DNA from: Triatoma infestans
Lineage: Eukaryota > Arthropoda > Insecta > Hemiptera > Reduviidae
Assembly (NCBI GenBank): GCA_011037195.1
Contig: JAAEAF010000658.1
Coordinates: forward strand, 172,931 to 236,930
Reading direction: 5' to 3'
Length of the DNA stretch: 64,000 nt
Positions within the stretch are counted from its first letter, which is position 1. Every line of letters starts with the position of its first letter. Below the pieces are notes generated by a model. It had not been told where the DNA came from. It was given only the letters and a program-made list of their open reading frames with translations, and ran no database searches. Below, in pieces: positions 21,001 to 31,334 of this stretch. Position numbers and translations under genes: made by a program.

Positions 21001-22168
21001 GCGGCATCCGATCCTGCTACCCAAAGCACATCCTTTGGTTGCTCTTCTTATCCGCTATTATCATATAGCACATCTTCATGCTGGACTCAATCAGGTTCTG
21101 TTTCACTTGTCGCAGCGTTTTTGGATTATATCTGCAAGACAAGCCATTCGAACTTGTATCTTTAAATGCGTTACATGTTTCAAAAGTAGACCTTCACACG
21201 TACCCCCCCTTATGGGGCAGTTACCAGCGGCTAGAGTCAACCCCGCGCCGCCTTTCTACCATACTGGTATGGATTTTGCAGGCCCATTTACTGTTCGAAG
21301 TTCGCATTTACGAAAGGCTCCGCTACTTAAGGTTTATCTTTGTTTATTTGTGTGTTTTGCCTCCAAAGCAGTTCACCTAGAGCTCGCAACGAGCTTAAGC
21401 ACCCCAGAGTTTATCAATGTCCTTAACAAGTTAATAGCTAGACGAGGTTGCCCTGCCCAGTTGTATTCAGATTGTGGTACTAATTTTGTGGGCGCATCAG
21501 TTCTCTTGCGAAAGGCCTTACAAGCCTTCCTGCAACTGTTAAAAACCTCCCCACAGGTTGAGGAGTTCTGTAATCTACGAGGTATTACCTTCAATTTCAA
21601 CCCTTCTGCAGCACCCCATCAGGGCGGATTGTGGGAACGGGTAGTTCGGTCCACGAAATTCCATCTGAATCGTGTTCTTAAACAACAAATTCCCACCTTT
21701 GTCGCTCTTCAGACCTTGGTGATTCGTATTGAAGGAATCTTAAATTCTCGCCCGATTACTCCTATGTCTAGCGATCCTTCAGATTATAGTGCACTAACGC
21801 CTGGACATTTTTTAATAGGTCGGCCACTAATGGCTTCTCCTGAATCCGACCTAAGCTTACTACAATTCTCTCCACCTTCTTATCGGTTGCTTCAAGCTAC
21901 CATTCAGTCATTCTGGAATCGTTGGAGACGTGATTATCTCCCACTGCTACAACCGAAACAAAAGTGGACTGTCAATCAGCCAAATTTGAAGGTTGGCGAC
22001 TTGGTGCTTTTAGATGAACCTAACACTCCTATCTCAACATGGCCGCTTGCAAGGGTCCTAGAGGTGTATGAGGGCTCGGATGGGGTGGTCAGACAAGTTA
22101 AGCTTCGAACTTCACGTAGTAGTTTTGTTAGGCCAGTAACAAAACTGTACAAACTACCTATAGATTGA
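18038..22168 (+). CDS. BEL/Pao pol polyprotein (PR-RT-RNaseH-IN)
   Basis: Replication polyprotein. Its frame is open from 18038, overlapping the end of gag by 19 nt in the -1 frame. It has no ATG near its start, so it is probably made by frameshifting or was split by a one-base loss. Counting residues from the TTG at 18152: protease with DTGAG at 81-85; reverse transcriptase with the FVDD catalytic motif near 500; RNase H start (FCDASKRGYAAV) near 675; integrase zinc finger (H..H..C..C) near 970-1000; integrase core Asp in MDFAGPF near 1040, Asp in YSDCGTNF near 1107 and Glu in GGLWERVVR near 1160. Before 18152 the same frame encodes a zinc-knuckle-like CINCLGKH...CRVCHKQHHTLLH segment. All catalytic residues are present, so the enzyme portion looks functional. 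Confidence 0.93.
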   Translation, partial: AAFEWVKSNKVCINCLGKHKNRCSSSFTCRVCHKQHHTLLHFRLPNNNTVAKTKTSVPTSPAPPLANSATTAQSDHRASPVSVPIAAVSPANNTVLLATALVTLRTPTGAYRVVRALIDTGAGGSFISEHCAQLLNCKRSKAQVTVQGVGPTSANAKGTCTLSISSGSNYTIAEAHPFIILPKLTQPTPQTYISPELRQRTRNLILADPTFDTPSRIDCILGAELFSRIFTCEPPVPTGPNLPVAMPSVFGYIIMGSAPTLQSCSESSSTSSVEYDNKVPAFHAVPSNELHALMEQFWVTEEPPAAPSRVPPEAEQCEQYFRTSTIRHQSGQYQVRLPFIKADTSSLRGSHGQAYTRFLALERRFTRDPEFKQLYVDFMSDYLKQGHMVETSSTPTYYIPHHGIFKKRGDTSKIRVVFDASARPAGGTSLNELLYPGPKLQPLLSDIITLFRRFPYVFSCDIMQMFRQIKVHPDDWCYQAVLWRDNPGQPLKTYLLTTVTYGTRSAPYLALRTLAQLAEDESAGFPKASEALTTSVFVDDICVGAYTLSEAIALRDEVIALLATGGFTLRKWVSNHPSILDGLPTDHCITTVAEVSSPIALLGTHWDPNQDTLSISAEFKSRPASVLTKRRILSTIAQIFDPCGWLSPFTMTAKCFIQRLWVLPLDWDTPLESDLVEEWSVIFSSFSLVSSCFINRPLPHTSARDPVALYGFCDASKRGYAAVLYLCASASTGPPVLLVSKTRVAPLKTQSIPRLELCGAHLLALLTHHYYTLLSRSLHICDLHLWTASQIVLRWISIEPHKLKTFAANRVAQISEWVPMATWHHVTSGQNPADLASRGTTMSLLSSSALWWHGPEWLPFPSNWPSDIPNPSFTPEELEVSLPAKPLCTAVPAPINLFAAISSWPTLLKVVKIILTWRYKTSPTFISYQVVVDRICLYIQRQSFGPELRALQNGTQVPVSLRRLTPFLDPSGLIRVGGRLALSTVVQQRHPILLPKAHPLVALLIRYYHIAHLHAGLNQVLFHLSQRFWIISARQAIRTCIFKCVTCFKSRPSHVPPLMGQLPAARVNPAPPFYHTGMDFAGPFTVRSSHLRKAPLLKVYLCLFVCFASKAVHLELATSLSTPEFINVLNKLIARRGCPAQLYSDCGTNFVGASVLLRKALQAFLQLLKTSPQVEEFCNLRGITFNFNPSAAPHQGGLWERVVRSTKFHLNRVLKQQIPTFVALQTLVIRIEGILNSRPITPMSSDPSDYSALTPGHFLIGRPLMASPESDLSLLQFSPPSYRLLQATIQSFWNRWRRDYLPLLQPKQKWTVNQPNLKVGDLVLLDEPNTPISTWPLARVLEVYEGSDGVVRQVKLRTSRSSFVRPVTKLYKLPID

Positions 22169-22624
22169 GTGATTCAGCGGGCCTTTTTTCTCTTGGTGGT
22201 TTTGCTCCACCTCCCTTCCATTTATTATTATATATACTAACCTCTCAACGCCTCTCTGATGACGGAGACGTGCAGGGGAGCGTGTAATTCTCTTCTCTCC
22301 TTCGAATTTACTCTTTTTCTTCTCACCCTGCACTGAGTTTACGAGAGGCGGGGTCTGCATAAAAATATTCTCTCATTACTCTAGTTATTTATTGATTATT
22401 ATATCTCCCTTCCCTCTCCCTTGTTGTTTTTGTTTGGTGTTGGAGATTTACAATGTTTTTATGGAGCCTTGCTCGCTCCTTTGATTTTGCGCGTTTGCGC
22501 CCTTAGTTAAAGAGCGGTTGCTCTTATTGGTAAGGTGTTGCCGTGGCTTATATCCACGCTTCTTCGAGCCCAATGGCTCTGTCTGGGGCTTTATCTTCTG
22601 GGCATTTCCTGCCCCCCCCCCCAG
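22169..22624 (+). other. BEL 3' untranslated region
   Basis: Lies between the pol stop and the 3' LTR. A purine-rich GAGAGGCGGGG run near 22343-22353 could be a polypurine tract, but it is ~270 nt from the LTR. The sequence right at the LTR border is a C run (about 22612-22622), which is unusual for this class. Confidence 0.55.
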
Positions 22625-24054
22625 TGTTACGTATTTCTGGAGTTTAAGGGGAGTTTTAATGCAGCGAAATACGTAACTGTTTGAGTGACAGTCTTCAATT
22701 GATAGAGGCCCCTCCCATCAAAAAAGAGACAGGACGTTACTTACAATTTTGGTCACCTAGAGCACTGTTGTAACGTTCTAGCCTTAACACAGGGTATCAG
22801 TTTCTCAATCTAATCACCTAGCTAAGTGGCAGGGCCCTAGTAGTTGTAACCTTATCACTACCTCAAGTTCCGTTCTATCTCGTGGAGCTGGTGTGACGCC
22901 CAACCAGACTGCATTTTTCGTTCTTAGTGAACATCTTACATAAAGCCGTTTATATTGCGTGAATCATCTTGTGAGATTGCACAATTATCTTCAAATAACA
23001 TTTTCTAGTGTATGCTAAGTTCGGTGGCGTATCATTAAATCGCTGGATCGCAGTTCTCTTTTTTACGCCGTTCAGTTGCTGCCCCACGTGGGTACTCTTC
23101 TTAGCAGTCTGTTAAACCTCTAATTTACAGTCTCACACTCAGTAAGAGCTTATTCAGCAGTGATAATAGGAGTCACCACTCTAACTAGAGTCAAAATCTG
23201 GCGGATGCACGTGGCGTATATTAGCATCATCTACATTCAGAGTAAGATAATTTTCCTATTCTTTCCTCTCCTTGATATCTCTACTCTGTTCATGATTAAG
23301 TGTTAATATAGGTCGGCGGAAGCCGTTTAAGCGATTATTGCAATCGCCCTGAAGGTAATAGTTCATATTATTTTTTCTTGCCAATACCTTCAGTCTCAGC
23401 TCAACATTTATTTGATCACTAATCATTTATCTAATTCCAAGCTAAGTGACTATTCACTGCAACCCCCACTTGTACAGTCTGGAGAGACGGGGTCTCTACA
23501 CTGGATAGAACGAGTTCTAATTAAAGGAGGTGTACGGAACTATAATAACTTCAAGGCAAGTATACGAACCTTAGCTTTTCTTATTAGCCCTCCTAGTGCT
23601 CTTATATTTTCTCTCAACCTAGGTTGAGACTATACAGCTCCGCCTGTCACCTGCACAGTTCCTACATAGTTATTCTTATGCCAACAGCTTTGCAGCTTCG
23701 CTGCTGGTCCTCCGTCGGAGGTGAGATCATCCTTCATCAGCAACCTGTGGACCGCCCTGGAAGGGATTGCCTGCCCTTCAGGCAGTCAGAGGAGTTCCCA
23801 GGGCATACCCACTCGTCAGTGTGCGTTTTCGGGCTCGGACGTGAGGCGGAAGAACTGGGGAGGTGCTGTGTTCAACAATAAACTTATTGTTATTTTTGAA
23901 TTGGTGCCTTTTCTGTCTTGTTGCCCCACCCTTCTATCCCTTACAGCAAGACCTGCCTATGGTCTCCGTACGGAGTTCCTGCAGTGGTCTAAACGTTCCC
24001 GGAAACCATCTAGTGGTGCCGGATGAGCTCTACCGAGCACGCAAATACGTAACA
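22625..24054 (+). repeat. 3' LTR of the BEL element
   Basis: Same length and termini as the 5' LTR and about 99.6 percent identical by eye. It ends in TACGTAACA and is followed by ATAAC. The short frames inside duplicate those of the 5' LTR. Confidence 0.95.
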
Positions 24055-24456
24055 ATAACAAATTTAGAAGTAAAGATTCCAATTTACAACTTTTTTTTAA
24101 TTAACTTGGGACTTTTAAAGCAAAGTTTATTGTTATTATTAAGGTATTATTATATAATTAAATTGAAATGGCACATTAGTAGCAAGCTTGACCGATTTTC
24201 ATTCAACGGCATTTTTACAACACATTTAATTCTAATTAGTATTATTATACTAAGTATAGTATTATGCAAGTATAGTACTGTTAAACTTGAGAAAAAGAAA
24301 CTTTAACGTCCTTTATAGAAAGGACTATACAGTTCTACTGACTTAATTTTCTCGGAGATTCTCTTTTTTTTTTATTTTGTGTGATAACCAACATGCCTAT
24401 AGATATATGTCTACACATTTTAAGAAATTCTTTGCAGGCGATTTCGAAAAATAAAT

Positions 24457-24900
24457 AAATCTAGTGTGAAACACTCACACGACCATCTCTTAGTGCAATT
24501 CACATAGTTATAATTGACTAAAAATTGACTAAATTGACTTATAATTTTTACTAAATGTTCGTCTTTTGTTTTTATCAATGTAAGAATCTAATTTTTAATA
24601 TAATGACTTTTCTGAAGATAGGATAACGTTCCCCACTTACTCTAAATCTTCTGTAAGTGTATTTACCCGGAAAATCGATGTTTTATGAAGAAAATCGCAG
24701 AAACCTAGAACAACTATTCAATAAAAATGCACTTTCGGTTAATTGACCTTTTCCAAACTCGGAATTTTGGCAACGTATTTAATTCTAATTAACATTAGAA
24801 TTAAATGATGCAATCGATAATGAATTAAACTAGTACTTTAGAGGAATGCTCAACTTTTTAAAGGAAATCCCACCCTTCCCCAAGCACTCCCCTTAAATTA
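24457..24900 (-). repeat. HINE-like copy, right-end half
   Basis: Starts on the plus strand with the reversed right-end hairpin (GTGTGAAACACTCACAC) at about 24466-24482, preceded by the A-rich flank. It continues with reversed internal unit phrases (CACTTTCGG, CTCGGAATTTTGG, CACTTTAGAGG). The left end is missing, apparently lost at the junction with the next copy. Confidence 0.7.
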
Positions 24901-24942
24901 ATTTTCCAGGAAAAAGGATTCAAATAAATGCTATAGTTTTTT

Positions 24943-25898
24943 ACTTTCTCTTACTCCTAGTAAGAGGAAGTATTGTAATCGTGTCAAATTTTCGATATCG
25001 AGTTTTCACGGGAAATATCCGTTTTGAGGTCCCCTGAGTCCAAAAAAGTGGTTTTAGCAAATGGTCTGTGTGAGTGTGTCTGTGTGTATGAGAGTTGAAA
25101 CTTCATATTACGTTTAGGTATCACCATGAGATCTGACGAGGCGTTATCTGTCAAAATTCCTCAACCGGAAGTACCACTTTACTAGTTTTTTTTTTTACGT
25201 TTTTGCGATTTTCTCAAAAATGGCTCCGACGATTTTCTCCAAACTTAGAATATCAACTACACATACAAAGAGCTAAAACTTTTATTTGAAACATTTCTCC
25301 AGGAAAACTAATTTAAGGGCACTTCTGGGGGAGGGGTGGGCTTAGGTTTTCATCTAAAGTTCTATTTCAGTTTATTAAACAATTCTGCCATCTAAATAAT
25401 GTTAATTAGAATTAAATATGTGGTTGAAATTTTGAATTTGAAAAAATCGGATAACCGGAAGTGCGTTTATTTTAACACTTTACTGAATGATTTTTTTCGC
25501 TATTTTTTCAAAAATGGCTCCGATGATTTTCTTGAAACTTTGTATGTAAACTAAACATGCAATGATCTACATCTTTTATTTAAAACATTTCTCTGGGAAA
25601 ATTCATTAAGGGCACTTTTAGGAGAGGGGCGGGGTTACAGCTTCCTCTAAAGTGCTAAATATAATTCTAGTAGTTGATTATATAATTCTATCATCCAAAC
25701 AAAATTAACTAGAAATAAATAGATGGCCAAAATTACGAGTTTTAAGAGAATTAGTAAACCGGAAGTGCCCTTTTACTGTACAGGTTTTTCAGTTTTCGAC
25801 GAATTTCGTTAAATTTGGTACACAAACTATAACATTTGTCAATTATAAAATTTTGAGTACAGGAGTAAGAGAAAGTTGTGTGAGTATTTCACACCAGA
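24943..25898 (+). repeat. Full-length HINE-like element
   Basis: Left end ACTTTCTCTTACTCCT at 24943-24958; right end AGGAGTAAGAGAAAGT at 25861-25876, an exact 16-bp inverted match. A hairpin (GTGTGA...TCACAC) follows immediately, then CAGA and a T run. A GT-rich tract lies ~115 nt inside the left end (25064-25090). The phrase ACCGGAAGT recurs at 25164, 25454 and 25758, showing two complete internal units of 290 and 304 nt. There is no coding capacity. The architecture (inverted subterminal repeats, GT microsatellite, internal tandem units, 3' hairpin, T-rich target) is that described for DINE-1/Helentron-associated elements; the assignment is inference. Confidence 0.8.
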
Positions 25899-25934
25899 TT
25901 TTTTTTTTATATATGATACACCATGATTAAAGAA

Positions 25935-26494
25935 AAAAATCGTTGAAACAGTTTTCGAGAAAACTTGGAATTTTCTCAAAATATTTAAATCTGATTGACA
26001 TTATATGATGGATGATAGAATCGTATAATAAATTAAAATAGCACTTTAAAGGAAAGCATAAAAACCAGCCCTTCAATACCCCCTCCCTCTTAAATGAATT
26101 TTCCCGGTATGTTGCTTGGAAAATGTGTGGCAAATAAAAGCTCTAGGCATGTATTGTAAATACGTATGTCATATTTAAAGAATATCGTTGGAGCGGTTTT
26201 CGAGTAAATCTCGAAAAAATGAATAATCCATTTCAGTTAAGTGGCACTTCCGGTCGAAAAAAAATTGACCAAAACCTTATTGTTAAGCCCCCCTCCCCCT
26301 GGTGGTACTTAAACGAAATATCAAGTTTAAATTCTCGAGATTTTCCATTTTTTGGGTTATGCGAATCATGCAGACTCACAGCACCCAATTTCTGAAAAAA
26401 AGAAAATACTATTTGGGACTCACAAACGTGTATTTCCGGTGAGAACTTGAGAATAGAAAATTTGACACGACCGCTATACTTTGTAGTATGAGAA
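25935..26494 (-). repeat. HINE-like copy, left-end half
   Basis: Ends on the plus strand with TATGAGAAAGT, the reversed left end, preceded by TATTTCCGGTGAGAAC. Internal phrases are reversed. The right end with its hairpin is missing. Confidence 0.7.
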
Positions 26495-26526
26495 AGTAAA
26501 AACACAAAAATTTGGAAAAAAAAAAA

Positions 26527-27341
26527 ATCTGGATTGAAACACTCTCACAACTTTCTCTTACTCCAGTTCTCAAAATTATAATTGACAAATTTTATAGTTT
26601 GTTTACCAAATTTCATGAAATTCGTCGAAAACTGAAAAAACTGTTCAGTAAAAGCGCACTTCGGGTTTACTAATTTTCTTAAAACTCGGAATTTCGGGCA
26701 TCTATTTATTTCTAATTATTTTGTTTGGATAGTAGAATTGTATAATCAACTAGGACAGCATTTTAGAAAAAACATAATCCTACCTATCCCCCAAAAGCCT
26801 CCTTAAAGGACATTATCTTGAAATACAATTTGTAGCTCTTTCTATGCTTAGTACACATTCCTATTTTAAAGAAAATCGTTGGAGCCATTATTGAGAAAAT
26901 ACCAGAAAACTGAAAAATACATTTCAGTAAAAATGCACTTCCGGTCATCCGATTCAAACTTGGAATTTCAACCACATATTTAATTCTAAATTAATATTAT
27001 TTAGATGACAGAATTGTATAGTAAACTGAAATAGCACTTTAGAGGAAAATCTAAGCCCACCTCTCCCCCAAAACTGCCCTTAAATGAATTTTTCCGGAGA
27101 AATGTTTCAAATAAAAGTTGTAGCTCTTCTTTGTATGTGTAGTTTTTTATCCAAGTTTCAAGAAAATCGTCGGACCCATTTTTTGTGAAAATCGCAAGAA
27201 ATTAAAAGAAAAAACAACTAGCGAAGTGGTACTTCCGGTTGAGGAATTTTGACAGTTGACCCACTGGCGGATCCCATAGTGATACCTAAACGGTATATCA
27301 AGTTTGAACTTTCTACGATTTTTCGTTGTTGAGCTATGCTG

Positions 27342-27372
<31 letters not shown>

Positions 27373-27494
27373 CATTTCCTAAAAACAATTTTTTTGGACT
27401 CAGGTGACCTCAAAACGGATATTTCCGGTGAAAACTCGATATAAAAAATTTGCCACGATTACAATATTTCCTGTTACTAGGAATAAGAGAAAGT
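26527..27494 (-). repeat. Full-length HINE-like element
   Basis: Reversed right end with a degraded hairpin at 26528-26550 (GATTGAAACACTCTCACA), then ACTTTCTCTTACTCC. The left end on the opposite side reads AGGAATAAGAGAAAGT. Internal CACTTC(C/G)GGTT junctions mark repeated units, as in the 24.9-kb copy. A (CA)n tract lies near the left end. Confidence 0.8.
27343..27371. repeat. (CA)n microsatellite inside a HINE-like element
   Basis: A perfect CA tract that forms the GT-rich block of the minus-strand copy at 26527-27494. Confidence 0.95.
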
Positions 27495-27497
27495 AAA

Positions 27498-28096
27498 ACA
27501 CATTCAGAATAATAGTTCTTTTTTTATTTTTATCCAGTTTTAACTGAAATTTCTCAGGTTAATATCTGCGATATGAATAAAGAGAAATTATCAAGGGAGA
27601 AATTGAAATTTGTTTGACATTTTTGTATCTCTGTTAAATTAATTTATAAAAATACAGGACCCAATTACTCTATACTCCCTCTTTAAGTGAGAGAAAATTT
27701 CTTATTAAAAATATATTTTTACGCGAAAATTTAATTGAAAAAATAATTAATTTATAGATTTTTTAAAAAAAAATTGATTATTAACTACAATCAATATAAA
27801 TACTATTTAAAACTATAAAAAAAATATTAAGCAAAATGCTTAATTAAAAAAAGAAATAATCGTATTTATTTTTATAAACAGATTTTCTCGAAAAAGGAAA
27901 TTTGTAAAGAGGGAAATAAAATTGGGGAAGCTGTAATCTTAGTGGAAATCACATTTCCTGTTTAATCTACTTTTAGAGTCTTATATCCAAATCCCAGTAA
28001 AATCATTGTTCTTATTATTAAACTCGTTTAAAAAAGAAAAACAAATTTACTTTCTTGTAAGAGGTTAAAGAAATAAATGAAGCACCACTATTTGTG
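27498..28096. other. Very AT-rich spacer
   Basis: A- and T-rich sequence with no coding signal and no recognised repeat family. Confidence 0.6.
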
Positions 28097-28100
28097 GTAC

Positions 28101-29432
28101 TTATTATTATTATTATTCACAGAAGGGGAGGGCAAACCCTACGCTATCCAAAGCCTCCCAGGGCCCATATAGCTACCCCTAAAGAATAACAACCACTGGG
28201 ACTAGAACGAAAATCCAGGCCGAGGTTTAAACCATCTAAGTTTCACCACAGACCGAACAAATCGGACCAAAACCTTTAAAGGACACAGCTTAAGATCCTC
28301 TACCGATATCCTATTCCGGCCGAAGGTCCTAAACCTAATCTCCTCACAGCCCAAACAATCAGTCATCAGATGCATGGGTGTTTCCTCCTCCGTCTCACAA
28401 ACTCTACAAAAGGGGTCAGGCATGAGTCCCATTGTATAGAGATGTCTCCTTAAACCACAATGCCCAGTGAGGAATCCAACCAGATGCCTGAGGGAGGTCC
28501 GTGAAAGACATCGGACCCCGCTACTCAAAGCTCCGTCCGGACCCCCAATGAGCATTTTAGACTGCCGACAACCCACTGCACTCATCCATAAGGATGAGTG
28601 CTGTGAGGTCATCCACGTCTGAAAGCCCGACAAACATGTGCCAGAAGACACACCAACAGCAGGCTCTGGACCAATGAAAGGGAGAGAGGCACCTAATTTG
28701 GCAAACCTATCCACCTCCTCATTCCCAAAGATTCCCATATGACCTGGAACCCAGACCAGAAGCACATCCTTCAATGAAGAAAGATCTTCCAGTCTTTTAG
28801 AACATTCCAACACCAATCTGGAAGTGAAGACACATGAATTAAGCGCCTTCAACGCAGCCTGGCTGTCCGAGCAGATACAAACACCTTTTAAATTAGTGTT
28901 ACGCACCCTCTCATCCAAAATACAGCAAAGAATTGCATAAACCTCAGCCTGGAAAACGGTGGCCCACTCACCAAGAGGCGCTACCAAATGGTCTCCCCGT
29001 CTCAAAATAGACGGCAGCCCCAGACCTACCATCCATCCTGGAACTGTCCGTGTAGTATCGGAGATAATTCTCAGGAATCACACCAGACGGACCCAGGGTT
29101 AACCAATCTTTCCTAGAAGGCAACCTAACCTGTAGAAATGACCAAAGACAAAAGTCTTCAAATTCCTATCAGAAGGGAAACCTGTAATGGGAATCCTTAA
29201 AAGCATCTCACGATAAATGGTAGAATGACCATATCGCTTACCCTACCAAACATCTGCCTGTTTAATTCTATAACAGGCTTTCATTGCCTGGTTTTTCACC
29301 TCCACAAAGAGAGGTGGAATCCCTAACAAAGTCTCTATAGATGCGGTCGGTGTAGTCCGAAACGCACCAGTCAACGCCAGACAAGCCAAACGTTGTGTGC
29401 TTATTAATTGTAATAAATTATCCAATATTTAT
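28101..29432 (-). mobile_element. LINE 3' end with RNase H (I/R1/Loa-like), 5'-truncated
   Basis: On the minus strand the order is: the end of the reverse transcriptase (QRLACLALTGAFRTTPTAS, within 29243-29425), then RNase H (open at 28202-29032), then the C-terminal Cys/His motif (CRVCETEEETPMHLMTDC). It ends in a (TAA)n tail, seen as (TTA)n on the plus strand at 28101-28117. The RNase H frame shows AEVYAI, CSDSQAALKAL and WVPGHMGIFGNEEVDRFAK, so its active-site regions are recognisable. The RT tail and RNase H are in different frames, so the element is broken. The (TAA)n tail is typical of I-type LINEs. An older copy lies at 3258-4030. Confidence 0.85.
28202..29032 (-). pseudogene. LINE RNase H plus C-terminal region, open fragment
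   Basis: A 276-residue open stretch of the LINE described above. RNase H would remove RNA from the RNA-DNA hybrid during target-primed reverse transcription. Motifs in order: AEVYAI near residue 30, CSDSQAALKAL near 53-63, WVPGHMG.FGNEEVDRFA near 93-110, TGHCGLRRHL near 188-197, and C-x2-C...H...C near 208-226. The missing upstream RT and the frame break make it a remnant. Confidence 0.8.
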
Positions 29433-29745
29433 TTTGTTTATGAGCAAGTTCCGCCATTATTTACATTTTCCAAAAGTGAGTTTTCCTAAAAAGGTAAAAA
29501 CTTTTGAAGATTTCCTTACGTTGTTTTTTTTTTAGGCGAACTTTCGTGTTGTGTTAAATTTAAAATTGCTGCCAGCTTAAAGTTAATTCACTTCAAGAAG
29601 GGTTAAAAATGCGATATTTGTGAGTTTTTTAGTAATTTTTTTTTTGCTAAATATAATAATAATTTTTTAATCTAAATTGGGGCACTAAATCAAGACAGTA
29701 TTTATTTGTAGGCAAATTAATAACATATTATTATGTGATTAAATT
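29433..29745. other. AT-rich spacer
   Basis: No coding or repeat signal recognised. Confidence 0.55.
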
Positions 29746-29749
29746 GTAA

Positions 29750-30150
29750 ACTTTCCCTTACTCCTAGTAAAAGGAAGTACATTTTGCAATCGTGCCCAAA
29801 TTTCGAAATTGAGTTTTCACCGGAAATATATGATTTGAGGTTTCGTGGATCCGAAAATAAAAATGTTTTTAGGGAATGTCTGTGTGTGTCGGTGAATAAA
29901 ATTTCTCAAAACCGAAAAAAAATCACAGTAAAAAGTCAAAGTTGATAATCCATTTACATACTGCCACCGCATTCCAACAAAATCCAGCAACCGGAAATGC
30001 AGTTTTATTCAATGCTCTTTTCCCTTCACTTTATCGTGACTTTTTCGAAAACAGTTCCAACAATTTGTTTTCAGCTTCGTATACTATCAACAGACATAAA
30101 TACCTACCATTATTATTTGAAACACTTTCTCGTGCTTCTAAATTAAACAA
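29750..30150 (+). repeat. HINE-like left-end fragment
   Basis: CTTTCCCTTACTCCTAGTAAAAGGAAGT at the start carries the left-end signature. ATTGAGTTTTCACCGGAAAT, a short GT tract, CATTTACATACTGCCACCGC and AACCGGAAATGCAG follow. The element stops near 30150 without a right end. Confidence 0.7.
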
Positions 30151-30589
30151 TTTCGACTGAAACCTGACCCTGATGGAAGGACTTTCTAATAATCCAAGTA
30201 TGAGAGCCTTGCAATTGTTTAATGAAACAAACAAACAAAAAATGAAACATAAACACACAAATACATTTGCACACAGATTTATTTTTTGTTTAAAAAAAAG
30301 AAGGTTTTTTTATCTTTCCAAAGAATATCCATTTTTAAAGAGATATATAATGTAAGGAAATTGTTTCACACCTGTCACATCATCAAAATGTTAATTAATT
30401 CTATACTAATGTTCACAGATGGCTAAGGGAAAACTTGTGAAAAGCCTTTAAGGGTAAAAGAAACGAAAGCCGCTTTTCTTTTCTTATTTTGAATATATTA
30501 TTATAGTTTTTAGTTTTATGAATAAGTTTTTTTTTTTAATAAATTACTTTAATTAACATTTTCCGTTTCGGCAATATTTCCTGAATCAA

Positions 30590-30735
30590 AAATTCGTGTC
30601 AAATTTTCGAAATTGAATTTTCACACCGGAAATTTATATTTTGAGGTCCCCTAGTACGAAAAAAATGTTTTAGCGAATAGTCAATGTATACATATATGTG
30701 TGTGTGTGTGTGTTTTGTGTGTGCGAGAATAGGTT
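30590..30735 (+). repeat. HINE-like left-end fragment
   Basis: CGTGTCAAATTTTCGAAATTG, TTTTGAGGTCCCCTAGTACG and a (GT)n tract at 30697-30721. Truncated on both sides. Confidence 0.7.
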
Positions 30736-30874
30736 GAATATAAAGGAAGATATTGATAGGCAGGATTCCAACAGCGGTGATCAGTTTGAGTGCTATCCCG
30801 GATTACGCGCAACCCTAGTCGTTAAAGGATGTTTCTATGAGACTACTAAGGACACTTCACTTTCTATTATTATC

Positions 30875-31025
30875 TCATTTATTGCTTCTTGATGGTCTAA
30901 TATCAGAATAATTACTGTTTTCAGATAAATAATCAACTTCCAGCTGATTAATGTTAGCTGTAGTTAAAAAATCACTGGGGCAATCGGACAATGTGACTTC
31001 AAATAATTCACCCAAGAGCTCTTCT
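30875..31025 (-). CDS. Candidate terminal exon, 50 codons, unrecognised
   Basis: On the minus strand a good splice acceptor (pyrimidine-rich TTACCTATCTCTGTAG) precedes an open frame. The frame enters with one leftover base, encodes EELLGELFEVTLSDCPSD at its start and ...SDIRPSRSNK at its end, and closes with TGA at 30877-30875. AATAAA overlaps the stop. Composition is mixed and acidic, unlike the surrounding repeats. The entry phase (one base completing a codon) fits the exit phase of the CFAP299-like exon at 33943-34118 on the same strand. They could be exons of one transcript with a 2.9-kb intron, but the peptide does not look like the following part of CFAP299. Function unknown. Confidence 0.4.
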
Positions 31026-31334
31026 CTACAGAGATAGGTAATTTTTTTTGTTCTAATTTGCTTCATTAAAATATAGTTATAAAAAGTTACTTGTTAATTA
31101 CGTCTTCATGAATTTTGATTGAACAATAGTTCAATTTTCAATGTGAGATAAGTGTTCACATACTTTCATTCATCGTTTTATAATTTTAGTGTGTAATATA
31201 ATAATAATAAAGTATAATAATTATAGATATAGTATAATATAATATAATTAATTAATGTAATTAATATAATTATTATAATGTAATAAAATATAATTAAGAT
31301 TACTAAAAGATAAACTAAGAGGATCGATCGTTGT

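Larger units (their letters stand above)
14962..24054 (+). mobile_element. BEL/Pao LTR retrotransposon, nearly intact (9.1 kb)
   Basis: Two direct LTRs of 1430 bp bracket an internal region with gag (16938-18056) and pol (protease, reverse transcriptase, RNase H, integrase; 18038-22168). That domain order is characteristic of BEL/Pao. The LTRs differ at only about five places by eye, so insertion was recent. The pentamer CAATA occurs at 14957-14961 and 24053-24057. If it is the target duplication, the right LTR ends two bases before the TG...CA terminus at 24054. No envelope gene is present. The element could be active, except for the gag-pol frame offset described under pol. Confidence 0.95.

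Noticed and set aside
27341..27413. Cys/Val repeat peptide in a minus frame
   Set aside because: Translation of the (CA)n tract.
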